Below, in pieces: positions 1-9,692 of a stretch of DNA of 64,000 nucleotides. The stretch spans positions 930,001 to 994,000 of the forward strand of contig NZ_CP043808.1 in assembly GCF_008386315.1 (NCBI RefSeq), given 5' to 3'. The position numbers were made by a program, and so were the translations under genes. The first letter of the stretch is position 1. The number at the start of each line of letters is the position of its first letter. The notes beneath the pieces were generated by a model, which saw nothing but the letters and a program-made list of their open reading frames with translations, did no database searches and was not told the origin of the DNA. This stretch comes from Serinicoccus marinus DSM 15273 (lineage in GTDB: Bacteria; Actinomycetota; Actinomycetes; Actinomycetales; Dermatophilaceae).

Positions 1-606
1 TCCGGGCTCTACGTGCGGGCGCTGCTGGACCGGCTCGAGATCCCCCCGACCGATCCGCGCGTCCGGGCGGCCTGGGAGGGCGAGCTGGAGGCGAGGGGCG
101 CCGAGGCGCTGCACGCGCTGCTGGCCGGGCGCGACCCGGCGGCGGCCGCACGGATCGAGCCGCGCAACGGCCGGCGGGTGGTGCGGGCGCTGGAGGTGAT
201 CGAGCTCACCGGGCGACCGTTCAGCGCCACCCTGCCGACGCGCGAGCTGGTCGAGCCGACGGTGATTCTCGGGCTGCGGGCGGACCGGGACGTCCTGGAC
301 GCGAGGATCGCGCGCCGCGCGGCGCGGATGTGGGAGGACGGGCTGCTCAAGGAGGTGCGCGGTCTCGAGCGGGAGGGGCTGCGGGAGGGGCGGACCGCCT
401 CGCGGGCGGTGGGGTATGCCCAGGCGCTGCGCCAGCTCGACGGCGAGCTCGGAGAGGCCGAGGCGGTCGAGGACACCGCGGCCGCGACCCGCCGGCTGGC
501 CCGCCGGCAGCAGTCGTGGTTCGGCCCCGACCCGAGGGTGACGTGGCTCGAGCACGACGCGCCGGACCTGCTCGACCGGGCGCTCGCGGTGGTCGCCGCC
601 GGGTGA
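1..606 (+). CDS. miaA: tRNA dimethylallyltransferase, 3' part (cut by window edge)
   Basis: MiaA transfers a dimethylallyl group from DMAPP to A37 of tRNAs that read codons beginning with U. Only the C-terminal part of about 200 residues is here; the frame is open to base 1, where it reads SGLYVRALLD, a conserved MiaA segment. The family stretch RIEPRNGRRVVRALEVIELT follows, then RTASRAVGYAQ and the C-terminal RRLARRQQSWF. The gene ends with TGA at 604-606 and converges with the methyltransferase gene 10 bp away. The true start lies outside the window, so the GTG at 13 should not be taken as a start. Confidence 0.95.
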   Translation, partial: SGLYVRALLDRLEIPPTDPRVRAAWEGELEARGAEALHALLAGRDPAAAARIEPRNGRRVVRALEVIELTGRPFSATLPTRELVEPTVILGLRADRDVLDARIARRAARMWEDGLLKEVRGLEREGLREGRTASRAVGYAQALRQLDGELGEAEAVEDTAAATRRLARRQQSWFGPDPRVTWLEHDAPDLLDRALAVVAAG

Positions 607-615
607 GACGGCGGG

Positions 616-1239
616 TCAGGCGCGGGCGACGCGCAGCACCCGGAAGCCCTTGCTGCTCGCCTCCCGGGTGACCTGCACCGGGCCCATCGCCGGAGGGAGG
701 CTGGTCTGCAGCCAGGTCTGCAGCGAGTCGGCGCCGAGGTTCTTCTGGACGACGAGGTAGGCCGCCGCGTCGTCGTGCTCGGCGAGCCGGGGCAGCCAGG
801 TGAGCAGCAACTCGTGCAGCGCCTGCTTGCCGACCCGGATCGGGGGGTTGGACCAGATGAGGTCGAGGCGGGTCTGCGGGTCGACGTCGTCGGGGCGGTC
901 GACCCGGACCTCGCCGCAGTCGAGGGAGGCGGCGTTACGCCGGGCGAGGTCGAGGGCCCGCTCATTGACGTCCACGGCGTGCACCCGGGCGTCGGGCGAC
1001 TCCAGCGCCAGGGTGAGGGCGAGCGGCCCCCAGCCGCAGCCGAGGTCGAGGAAGGTGCCGGCGGCCGGCGGGGCGGGCGCCTGGTCGAGCAGCACGCGGG
1101 TGCCCTTGTCGATCCCGTCGGGGGAGAAGATGCCGGCGGCCGTCACCACCTCGACATCGCGGCCCGCCAGGCGGGTCCGCACGTGCCGCAGGCCGTCGTC
1201 GGAGGCCGGCTGGGCGGAGAAGTAGTGGTCGGTCGGCAT
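616..1239 (-). CDS. class I SAM-dependent methyltransferase, RsmC-like (MTS domain)
   Basis: A protein of 207 residues. The start at 1239 (MPTDHYFSAQP) fits family N-termini. Motif I is FLDLGCGWGPLALTL and the substrate motif is WSNPPIRVG, the NPP(Y/F) signature of N-methyltransferases of the MTS family such as RsmC (16S rRNA m2G1207) and PrmC. It carries only the catalytic half of E. coli RsmC, which is usual for actinobacterial members. Likely an rRNA guanine-N2 methyltransferase; the exact target is inferred. It converges with miaA. Three GC-rich tandem units lie just upstream of its start. Confidence 0.85.
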   Translation of the reverse strand: MPTDHYFSAQPASDDGLRHVRTRLAGRDVEVVTAAGIFSPDGIDKGTRVLLDQAPAPPAAGTFLDLGCGWGPLALTLALESPDARVHAVDVNERALDLARRNAASLDCGEVRVDRPDDVDPQTRLDLIWSNPPIRVGKQALHELLLTWLPRLAEHDDAAAYLVVQKNLGADSLQTWLQTSLPPAMGPVQVTREASSKGFRVLRVARA

Positions 1240-1268
1240 CGCCGCCAGTCTCCCACCTCGCCCCACGG

Positions 1269-1325
1269 GTCGTCCCCACCCCTGCGGGTCGCCCCCACCC
1301 CCGCGGGGCGCCACCACCCCCGCGG
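1269..1325. repeat. three tandem 19-bp units
   Basis: Three adjacent 19-bp units, GTCGTCCCCACCCCTGCGG, GTCGCCCCCACCCCCGCGG and GGCGCCACCACCCCCGCGG, differ at few positions. They lie between the methyltransferase start and a hypothetical gene on the opposite strand, where promoters for both would sit. This could be a simple tandem expansion or repeated protein-binding sites. Confidence 0.75.
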
Positions 1326-1447
1326 ATCCTCGCTCGGCCCCCGCCTACGACGGCGGGGATCGCGACGAAGCGTGGGGCCGCCCACGAAGAGTGTGGCTGG
1401 TGACCTCAGCGACGACCCGCATAACCAGACTGCTGCCCGGCTCGGGG

Positions 1448-1747
1448 ATGGCGACGCTCGTCGTGCACACCGTCAGCCTGCGGACCCGGTTCGTGTCCGT
1501 CGACCTGGAGCTTATGGACCGGGCTCCGGCCACGGTGCAGGAGGCACGGGCGATCGCCTCGCGCCACCTCAGCGGTGACGCCCTGGAGGCCAATCTGCAG
1601 TTCGCCGAGGACCATCTCGGGGAGGAGGAACGCTTCACCTTCACGCCGACGCGCTACCGCTTCGCGGACCTGAGGATGCGAGCACCGCGGGTTCGCGGGC
1701 AACAAATCTCTGGCTCCTGGCGTTGCACCAGTGAGAGGCTGCGGTGA
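1448..1747 (+). CDS. hypothetical protein
   Basis: I do not recognise this protein of about 99 residues. From the ATG at 1448 it reads MATLVVHTVSLRTRFVSVDL and has a helical acidic middle (EANLQFAEDHLGEEERF) and a basic C-terminus. Composition in this frame is protein-like and no better frame exists on either strand here, but no family motif is visible. It ends 70 bp before hflX. The last 25 residues are less convincing and may come from another frame break. Confidence 0.4.
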   Translation: MATLVVHTVSLRTRFVSVDLELMDRAPATVQEARAIASRHLSGDALEANLQFAEDHLGEEERFTFTPTRYRFADLRMRAPRVRGQQISGSWRCTSERLR

Positions 1748-1816
1748 GACCACCCAGCCGGGACGACGTGAGCCGGGGCGCGGGCATACCTGCGAGCACC
1801 GGACCAGAAGGAGATC

Positions 1817-3330
1817 ATGGCCCAGCCGCACGACGACACCACAGCCCAGCGCCGCCAGCTGCTCGACCGCCGTGCCGAGGCGCTCGGCGAGGACAGTGAC
1901 ATCGACCTGCGCGAGGTGGACTGGGGGTCCTGGGGGGAGGAGACCGCGCGGGACGGTGACCAGCTCGACCGCGAGGAGCGCGCCGCGCTGCGCCGCGTCG
2001 CCGGGCTGTCCACCGAGCTCGAGGACGTCACCGAGGTCGAGTATCGCCAGCTGCGGCTGGAACGCGTCGTGCTCGCCTCCGTCTGGGAGGACAACGGGCA
2101 GACCACGCTGGCCGACGCGGAGAACTCACTGCGCGAGCTCGCGGCCCTCGCCGAGACCGCGGGGTCGACCGTCCTCGAGGGCGTGATCCAGCGACGGCAG
2201 AAGCCGGACCCGGCGACCTACCTCGGCAGCGGCAAGGCCGCCGAGCTGCGGGAGATCGTCGCCGCCGAGGGCGCCGACACCGTCGTCTGCGACGGCGAGC
2301 TCGGGCCCTCCCAGCGGCGTGCCCTGGAGGACGTCGTCAAGGTCAAGGTCATCGACCGCACCGCGCTGATCCTCGACATCTTCGCCCAGCACGCGAAGAG
2401 CAAGGAGGGCCGGGCCCAGGTCGAGCTGGCGCAGCTGCAGTACCTCCTGCCGCGGCTGCGCGGGTGGGGTGACTCGATGTCACGGCAGGCCGGTGGCCGG
2501 GTCGCCGGCGGTGAGGGCATCGGCTCCCGCGGCCCCGGTGAGACCAAGATCGAGCTGGACCGGCGCCGCATCAACACCCGCATCGCCAAGCTGCGTCGCG
2601 ACATCACCGGCATGAAGACGGTGCGCGACACCAAGCGCTCCTCCCGCCGCACCAACAAGGTGCCCAGCGTCGCGATCGTCGGCTACACCAACGCCGGCAA
2701 GTCCTCGCTGCTCAACCGGCTCACCGGGGCGGGCGTGCTGGTGCAGAACCAGCTCTTCGCCACGCTGGACCCGACTGTCCGGCGCACCGAGAGCGAGGAG
2801 GGCCGGGCCTACACGCTCTCCGACACCGTCGGCTTCGTGAAGCGGCTGCCGCACCAGCTGGTCGAGGCCTTCCGCTCCACGCTGGAGGAGGCGGCCGACG
2901 CCGACGTGCTCCTGCACGTCGTCGACGGCGCGCACCCGGACCCGGAGGGCCAGGTCGACGCGGTGCACGCCGTGCTCGCCGAGATCGACGAGGGTGCCGC
3001 CCTGAAGATCCCCGAGGTCGTGGCGGTCAACAAGGCCGACCTCGCGGACCCGGAGGTGCTCGACCGGCTGCGGCGGGCCTACCCGCGGTGGTCGTCGTCT
3101 CGGCGAAGACCGGTGACGGGGTGCAGGAGCTGCTGGAGGCGGTCGAGGCGGCGCTGCCGCGCCCGGAGATCCTCGTCGACGTCCTGCTGCCCTACGACCG
3201 AGGCGACCTCGTCGCCCGGCTCTACGACGAGGGCGAGATCCTGCGCGAGGAGCACACGGCCGAGGGCACCCGGGTCGAGGCCAAGGTCGACGCCGACCTG
3301 CACGGGCAGCTCGGCGCCTACGCCGTCTGA
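1817..3330 (+). CDS. hflX: ribosome-associated GTPase HflX (frame break near 3087)
   Basis: HflX is a GTPase that splits stalled or hibernating 70S ribosomes under stress. The N-terminal HflX domain includes TYLGSGKAAEL and the Gly-rich RGPGETKIELDRRRI. The G domain has G1 GYTNAGKS (about residue 290), G3 DTVGF (about 335) and G4 NKAD (about 406). At about 3087 the frame breaks: after RRAYPR the family C-terminus VVVSAKTGDGVQELLEAVEA continues two positions over, from 3088 to the TGA at 3328. One base is missing, most simply a G in the GG|TGG run. Start is ATG 1817 behind AGAAGGAGATC. A palindromic repeat follows the stop. Confidence 0.93.
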
Positions 3331-3362
3331 GCCTCCCCGCCCTCTCGGGAGTGACCACGGCA

Positions 3363-3421
3363 GAGCACAAGCCTCATCGGGATGTTCGCCGATCGAGGTC
3401 GTGCTACCCCGACGTCGGTCC
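3363..3421. repeat. dispersed palindromic repeat, copy C
   Basis: This lies between the convergent stops of hflX (3330) and the oxidase gene (3496). Its right arm GCTACCCCGACGTCGGTCC (3403-3421) is the exact reverse complement of the left arm of the copy at 62192, and the inner part (GCCTCATCGGGATGTTCGCC) matches that copy with few changes. The left outer arm is degenerate here. It may act as a bidirectional terminator or be a REP-like element. Confidence 0.75.
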
Positions 3422-3495
3422 GGGGTCCGCCGGGGGTTCGGGCACCCTCTGCCGGGGCTTACACGGTCCGGGTATGCCGCCAACCGTCCGGTTGC

Positions 3496-4415
3496 TCATC
3501 CGGCGAGCTCCACGACTTCGGCGGCACAGCCCCAGCTGAGGGTCACGCCGGCGCCGCCGTGGCCGTAGCAGTGGATGACGTCACCCACCCGCTCGACCCG
3601 CACCTGCGGGCGCACCGGTCGCAGGCCGACGGCGTGCCGCAGCACCCGCGCCCCGGCGAGGGCGGGCACCAGCGCGGCGGCGCGCGCGAGGATGTTCTCG
3701 GCGGTGGCGGGATCGGGCTCGCGGTCCCGCTCGCCGGGCTGGTCGGTGCCGCCCAGCACGATGTCGTCGCGGGGGGGACGACGTAGGTCGGGCCGCCGGG
3801 CGCACCCGGGTCGAGCCACCACTGCTCCAGCCCCACCTGCTCGACGACCACCACCTGGCCACGGACCGGTGACAGGGTCGGGTCGGCGACGAGCCGCTCG
3901 GCGCCGAGCCCGGAGGCGTTGACGACCACGTCGACGCCCTCGTCCTCGCTCTCGGGCAGCCGGTCCAGGTAGGCCCGGGTCAGGGTGCCGCCGAGCTGCT
4001 CCAGACGCGCCGCCAGCCATCTCAGGTGCGTCCCCATCTCCGCCACGGGCGCCGTGAACCGCCAGCCACCGGCATACCCGGGCACGTCGGTGACGTGGGT
4101 GAGGTCGGGGACCGCGTCGGCCCACCACGGGTCGGGCTGTCGCGTGCGAAGCAGCTCGGTGCCGGAGCGCATCGCGACGCCGGTCGCCGGGTCCTGCGCC
4201 AGGTCGGCGAGGACGCCGTAGGTCGTGGCGGACCAGGCGGTGACCCGGTCCTGCGGGAGCGCGCGGTAGGGGTACCACAGAGCGGCGGCCACCGCGGAGG
4301 TCGTGGCCGGCGGCGGGTCGGCGGCCACGACGTCGACCCGGTGACCGGCCTCCAGCAGCCGGATGGCGCAGGTCAGCCCGACCACCCCGGCCCCGACCAC
4401 CAGCACCGCTCGCAT
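3496..4415 (-). CDS. FAD-dependent D-amino-acid oxidase (DAO family; frame break near 3775)
   Basis: DAO-family flavoproteins oxidise D-amino acids to 2-oxo acids, ammonia and H2O2. The protein starts at 4415 with the dinucleotide-binding motif VLVVGAGVVGLTCAIRLLEAG. Middle motifs are VVNASGLGAERL and SPVRGQVVVVEQVG. The frame then breaks in a run of seven G (C on the coding strand). With one more C it reads YVVPPRDDIVLGGTDQ and continues through ILARAAALVPAL to VIHCYGHGGAGVTLSWG, the conserved DAO C-terminus, ending at 3496. The homopolymer position points to a sequencing error. The substrate is not shown by the sequence. Confidence 0.9.
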
Positions 4416-4474
4416 CGGCGCAGTGTGGCACAGCCCGACCGGTCCGGGCGGGGGAGCGGGAGGACCTGGGCTGG

Positions 4475-5164
4475 TCAGCCGCCGAAGTCGTCCGAGGCGA
4501 CCTCGGAGTCGTCCTCGGCGATCGCGCGCACCACCCGCCGGGCGACCTCGTCCGGCTCGAGCCCGTCGGGAAGCTTCGGTGCCTCGCCGTGGATGGCGCG
4601 GTCGACCAGCCCGGTCTCGGTGTGCGGCGGCCGCACGTCGATGACCCGCACCTTCGCGCGCCGCAGCTCGGTCGCCAGCGCTCGGTCGAGGGCGGTGAGC
4701 GCGCCCTTGCTCGCGGAGTAGGCGCCCATGCCGGCCATCGGCCGCTCGGCGAGGATGGCGCTGAGGTTGACGACGAAGCCCTGCGACTCCTGGACCAGCG
4801 GCAGCAGTCGGCGCAGCAGGAAGGCGGGGCCGATGACGTTGGTGGCGAAGACCTCCTCGATCACCTCGTCGGGGGTGTCGACGAGCGCGCCGAAGGCGGC
4901 CACGCCGGCGGCGTTGACGACGCCGTCGAGCCCACCGAGGTGCTCCCGGGCGGCCTCGGCGACCAGGTCGCCCGCGCCCGCGTCCACCAGGTCGGCCACC
5001 ACCACGGGGGCGTCCAGGCCGGTGTCGCGGAGCCGTTGCTCGTCGCGGCCCACGAGCAGCAGGCTGGCACCGTGGTCGGCGAGGTGCTGGGCGATGCGTG
5101 AGCCGAGGGCGCCGCTGGCACCCACGACGGCGACGCGCTGGCCGGAGAGGTCACGTGCAGGCAT
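4475..5164 (-). CDS. SDR-family oxidoreductase
   Basis: A classical short-chain dehydrogenase of 229 residues. The cofactor motif is VVGASGALGSRIA near the N-terminus, the NAG motif is VVNAAGVAAF, and the catalytic pair is YSASK (Tyr and Lys) with an upstream Ser in VVNLSAIL. Arg residues after beta-2 (LLLVGRDEQRLR) suggest NADP(H), an inference. The C-terminal VIDVRPPHTETGL is typical of the family. The substrate cannot be told. It is divergent from the glycosidase gene with about 90 bp between starts. Confidence 0.88.
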   Translation of the reverse strand: MPARDLSGQRVAVVGASGALGSRIAQHLADHGASLLLVGRDEQRLRDTGLDAPVVVADLVDAGAGDLVAEAAREHLGGLDGVVNAAGVAAFGALVDTPDEVIEEVFATNVIGPAFLLRRLLPLVQESQGFVVNLSAILAERPMAGMGAYSASKGALTALDRALATELRRAKVRVIDVRPPHTETGLVDRAIHGEAPKLPDGLEPDEVARRVVRAIAEDDSEVASDDFGG

Positions 5165-5254
5165 ACCTCCACGCTAGACGCGCGGGCGTGGGCCGTCCTG
5201 CCGGGGCCTCACCGTGTGGGCTGACGACGGCGCGCGTGTGGCACGCTGGCGGCC

Positions 5255-7937
5255 GTGAGCACCGCTGAGCACGACCGCCTCGCCGACTCCGACGACTCGC
5301 GCGCCGCCTGGCGGCACTGGGGGCCCTACGTCTCGGCCCGGCAGTGGGGGACGGTCCGGGAGGACTACTCCGCCGACGGCAACGCCTGGGAGCACCTTCC
5401 CTTCGACCACGCCCACCTGCGCGCCTACCGCTGGGGCGAGGACGGCCTGGCCGGGCTGTGCGACGTCGACGGCTTCCTCAACCTGGGGCTCGCGCTGTGG
5501 AACGGCCGGGACGACCGGCTCAAGGAGCGGCTCTTCGGCCTGACCAACCCGCAGGGCAACCACGGCGAGGACGTCAAGGAGTACTGGTGGGCGCTGGAGG
5601 GGACGCCGACCCACAGCTACGCGTCGTGGCTCTACCGCTACCCGCAGGCGGCCTTCCCCTACGAGGAGCTGGTCCGCGTCAACGGCGAGCGAGCGCGGCG
5701 TGGCCGACGAGGAGTACGAGCTCGCCGACACCCAGGTGCTCGACGAGGACCGCTTCTTCGACGTCCAGGTCACGCACGCCAAGGCCAGCCCGAGCGACAT
5801 CTGCGTCGAGATCACCGCCACCAACCACGGGCCGGATCCCGCTGCGCTGCACCTGGTCCCGCAGCTGTGGTTCCGCAACACGTGGAGCTGGGGGCTCGAC
5901 GAACGTCGTCCGCGGCTGTGGGCGGGCGACCCGCGCGAGGGGTATGACGTCGCGATCGTCGGCGAGCACCACGAGCTGGGTCGGGTGCGGCTCTCGGGGT
6001 CGGCGGGCCCGGGCGCCGAGGGTGCGCAAGCCCGACTTCTCTTCTGCGACAACGAGACCAACGTCGCCGCGCTCTACGGCGAGGGCGCCGTCCGGGAGGG
6101 GACGACGGCCTACCCCAAGGACGCGATCAACAGGGCCGTCGTCCACGGGCACGCCGACGCCACCAACCCGGACCAGGAGGGCACCAAGGCGGCCCTGTGG
6201 TGGGCCTTTGAACAGGTCGCGCCGGGTGCGAGCGTGACGGTCCGGCTACGGCTGACCGATCTGGACGGGGAGCCTTCTCCCGCAGCGGGATTCGAGGACG
6301 TCCTCGCCGCTCGCCGCCGGGAGTGCGACGCGTTCTACGCCGCGGTGATCCCCGCCGGCACCAGCGAGGAAGACACCCTGATCGCGCGCCGCGCCTTCGC
6401 GGGGTTGCAGTGGGGCAAGCAGCTCTACCTCTACGACCTGCGTCGCTGGATCGAGGGAGACCCGGCGCAGCCGCCGCCCCCACCGCAGCGGCATACCCGA
6501 CAGTCCGGCCGCAACACCCGCTGGCGGCACGTCAACCTCGCCGAGGTCATCTCGATGCCCGACGAGTGGGAGTACCCCTGGTTCGCCACCTGGGACCTCG
6601 CCTTCCACTGCGTCGCCCTCGCCCACGTCGACCCGTTCTTCGCCAAGTGGCAGCTGCTGCTCATGTGCCGCGAGTGGGTCATGCACCCCAACGGTCAGCT
6701 GGCGGCCTACGAGTGGAACTTCTCCGACGTGAACCCGCCCGTGCACCCCTGGGCCGCGTGGCAGGTCTACAGCATCGACGGCGGGCGGGACCGCGACTTC
6801 CTGCAGCGGATCGTGCTCAAGATGCTGCTCAACTTCCCGTGGTGGGTGAACCGCAAGGACTCCGAGGGCTCCAACGTCTTCGAGGGCGGCTTCCTCGGCA
6901 TGGACAACGTCGGGCTCTTCGACCGCAGCGAGGCGCTGCCGGGCGGGCAGCGGCTGGAGCAGGCCGACGCCACGGCCTGGATGGGGATGTTCTGCCTCAA
7001 GATGCTGCGGATGTCGGCCGAGTTGGCGCGCGAGGACGACGCGTGGGACGAGGTGTCCACCAAGTTCCTCGTGCACTTCCTTGCGATCGCCGAGGCGCTG
7101 GACGACTTCGGCACGCACCACACCTCGCTGTGGGACGCCGAGGACGAGTTCTTCCACGACGTGCTCGTCGCTGACGACGGCACCGCGCACCGGATGCCGG
7201 TGCGCTCGATGGTCGGGCTGCTGCCGCTCACCGGCATCTCGATCGTCCCGAACTGGGTGGCGACCGAGCTGCCGGACCTCACCGACTTCTTCCAGGGATG
7301 GACCGAACGGCGCCCCGAGCTCGCCGACGCGCTCATCCACACCAACCACCGCGGGTATGCGCTGCGCACCCTGTCGCTCATCTCCCGGGACCAGTGGCAG
7401 GCGCTGCTGGCGCCGCTGCTCGACGAGGGCGAGTTCCTCGGGCCGCACGGGATCCGCTCGCTGTCCGCGGCGCACCGCGACGGGGTCGAGGTCGCCATCG
7501 CGGGGCACCACCTGTCGCTGCGCTACGTGCCCGGCGAGTCCGACTCGGGGATGTTCGGCGGCAACTCCAACTGGCGCGGACCGGTCTGGCTGCCGGTCAA
7601 CGCGCTGCTGCTGGACGCCCTGCGGATCTACGGCCGCGGTGCCGGGGCCGGGGTCGAGGTGGAGTACCCCACCGGGTCAGGGCGCCGGATGGGGATGGAG
7701 CAGGTCGCGCACCAGGTCGAGGAGCGGCTGGTCTCGCTCTTCCGCCCCGGGCCGGACGGGCGGCGGCCCAGTACGCCGCGGCACCACCCGACCGGGCCGT
7801 TGTGGGACGCCCACCCGACCTTCAGCGAGTACTTCCACGGCGACGACGGTCGCGGCCTCGGTGCCTCGCACCAGACCGGCTGGACCGCGCTCGTGGCGCA
7901 CTTCATCTGCGCGCCGGACGGCATACCGAACCGCTGA
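5255..7937 (+). CDS. MGH1/GH63-like glycoside hydrolase (frame break near 5695)
   Basis: A large glucosidase-like protein of about 890 residues with an (alpha/alpha)6 catalytic barrel. The N-terminal part starts at GTG 5255 ([19 protein letters not shown]), with WGTVREDYS as a conserved segment. After VNGER the frame shifts by +1 (one base extra or two missing) at about 5690-5700 and goes on as [20 protein letters not shown]. Barrel signatures are [11 protein letters not shown] (candidate catalytic Asp) and [18 protein letters not shown], the WRGPVW motif of GH63/GH37-type enzymes, with a late Glu-containing [12 protein letters not shown]. No signal peptide is seen, so it is probably cytoplasmic. 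Bacterial relatives cleave mannosylglycerate, glucosylglycerate or alpha-glucosides; which applies is unknown. Confidence 0.88.
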
Positions 7938-7947
7938 CGCGTGGCGC

Positions 7948-9417
7948 TCAGGGTGAGCGGTAGGCGGTGACCGAGTGGTCCTGGGAGACGACCCGCAGCT
8001 CGGTGCCGTCCACCTCCACCTCGGCGCCGACGTGCATGGCCAGCGGCCAGGTGACGGTGTCCGAGCCGTCGGGCGTGCTGGGGTCGACGACGCCCACTCG
8101 GCTGACGCTGCGGCGCTCGCCGAGGGTCAGCACGTCGACCGAACCGGCGCCGTCGTCCCAGGTGACCAGGTCCTCCGGCGCCGGGCTCGCCTCGCCGGTC
8201 TCCAGGTCCACGACGAGCGCGTCCTCGCCGGTGCCGACCACGGCGGTGCCCTCGGTCCCGGGGAGCACGACGGGGCGCCAGCCGTCGAGCTGTCCCTCCG
8301 CGTCACCCAGCGGGAGCTGCCAGAGCGTCTCGCCCGAGCGCGGGTCCAGGCGGACGAGCTCCACGTCGAGGTCCTCCGCCTCCACGTCGCCGTCCCCGGC
8401 CACCACGGTGCCGGAGTTCCACCGGCACGCGAGCAGCGGCTCGTCCGCCGGCTCGCGGTCCGGCACGGCGATGTCGCAGAAGGCGTCCGTGCTCTCCTCC
8501 TTCCAGACGAGGGTCCCGTCGGCGGGATCGAGGGCGAAGGCGGCGTAGTCGGTCACGTCGATGGTCACGGTGTCGCCGGACCACGCGTCGCGGGTGCCCA
8601 CCGAGGCCACGATCACTTCCTCGTCGAGGACGTCCTGGAAGGTCCATCCCGTGTTGGTCGAGGCCCCTTGGGCGATCACCTCGCCCAGGTCGAGGTCCCA
8701 CAGCAGCTCACCGTCCACCACCCGGCCGATGTGCTGCCCGGTCTCGCGGGCCATCCCGAGCGAGCCGATGTCCTGCCAGCCGGGGAGGCCCTCGGCGGGG
8801 GCGTCCTGGAGCGTGCCGTCGTCGGTCAGCCGGACGTCCACGGACGGGCCGCCGCGGTAGACCTGGGCACACACGCGGTCCTCGTCCGCGGCGCACCGCT
8901 CCGGCAGGTCGGCGAACTCCTGCGGGTCGGTCCGCACGAGCACGTCACCGGACTCTGGGTCACGGACCTCGAGTCGTGCGAGGCGTGACGAGCCACCCTC
9001 GGCCGGGCTGAGCAGGACCACCTGCCCGTCGACGACCCGCACGCGCGCCCCGACTCCGGTGACGGCCGAGGACATCGTCGCCGGGGCCCGCCAGCGGACC
9101 TCCCCGTCGGCCGCGCCGACCGCGACGAGCTGCATCGCCTCGGCGACGAAGGCGTAGTAGAGCACCGTCGAGCCCTCCACCACCGGTGCGGACATCGGCT
9201 GCGTGACGATCTGCCACTGCTGCTCGGCGGGCTCGGCCACGGGTGGGCCGGAGGTGGTCGTGGCGGCGGGGTCGTCGGGGGCGCGCGAGGTCGACGCCGC
9301 GTCGTCGCGGGTCGGCTCGGTGGAGGTGGTGGCGTCGGTCTCGCCGGGGCTGCCGGTGCAGGCGGCGAGCACGACGGCGAGCAGGGCTGCTGCGGTCAGT
9401 GGCGTGCGGTTCCCCAT
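7948..9417 (-). CDS. lipoprotein with PQQ-like beta-propeller
   Basis: 489 residues. The N-terminus MGNRTPLTAAALLAVVLAAC carries a lipobox (LAAC), so it should be lipid-anchored on the cell surface. A Thr/Ser/Asp-rich linker to about residue 60 is followed by repeated propeller blades with outer-strand motifs such as VAVGAADGEVRWRAPA, ALDPADGTLVWKEE and RLDPRSGETLWQLPLGD, as in PQQ-binding-like repeat proteins (BamB type). In actinobacteria such proteins are usually of unknown role. It converges with the glycosidase gene, 10 bp from its stop, and faces the IS110 element upstream. Confidence 0.85.
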   Translation of the reverse strand: MGNRTPLTAAALLAVVLAACTGSPGETDATTSTEPTRDDAASTSRAPDDPAATTTSGPPVAEPAEQQWQIVTQPMSAPVVEGSTVLYYAFVAEAMQLVAVGAADGEVRWRAPATMSSAVTGVGARVRVVDGQVVLLSPAEGGSSRLARLEVRDPESGDVLVRTDPQEFADLPERCAADEDRVCAQVYRGGPSVDVRLTDDGTLQDAPAEGLPGWQDIGSLGMARETGQHIGRVVDGELLWDLDLGEVIAQGASTNTGWTFQDVLDEEVIVASVGTRDAWSGDTVTIDVTDYAAFALDPADGTLVWKEESTDAFCDIAVPDREPADEPLLACRWNSGTVVAGDGDVEAEDLDVELVRLDPRSGETLWQLPLGDAEGQLDGWRPVVLPGTEGTAVVGTGEDALVVDLETGEASPAPEDLVTWDDGAGSVDVLTLGERRSVSRVGVVDPSTPDGSDTVTWPLAMHVGAEVEVDGTELRVVSQDHSVTAYRSP

Positions 9418-9570
9418 GGCGACAGCCCAGCACAGGTCGGGCGCCGGTCGCAGAAGTTGTCCACAGTGATGCTGTTGGTGCCGTCGTTACGCTCGATGGA
9501 AGTCCCGCCCGGCTGACCCTGTTGTCCACCGGCTTGGTGCCTTTGGCCTGATCTGTCGCCGGACGGGGCG

Positions 9571-9655
9571 CACGCACCAGCCAGACGGATCGTGACCTGA
9601 TAGGAGCCTGGCGTAGGCCTCGTCACTGTGCTGTCCGCCCGACCGGTGGTGCGTG
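9571..9655 (+). ncRNA. candidate IS110 bridge RNA core
   Basis: IS110-group elements encode, ahead of the transposase, a structured RNA with loops that guide recombination by pairing with donor and target DNA. Here CACGCACC (9571-9578) pairs with GGTGCGTG (9648-9655), enclosing a second stem GTGAC (9592-9596) / GTCAC (9622-9626). The enclosed loop holds ATAGGAGC (9600-9607), identical to the DNA at the right end of the element, as expected for a donor-binding guide. Fold and ends are hand-drawn and inferred. Confidence 0.35.
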
Positions 9656-9692
9656 TCCAACCAACTGGATCAGAGTCGGAAGGACGCCAATC

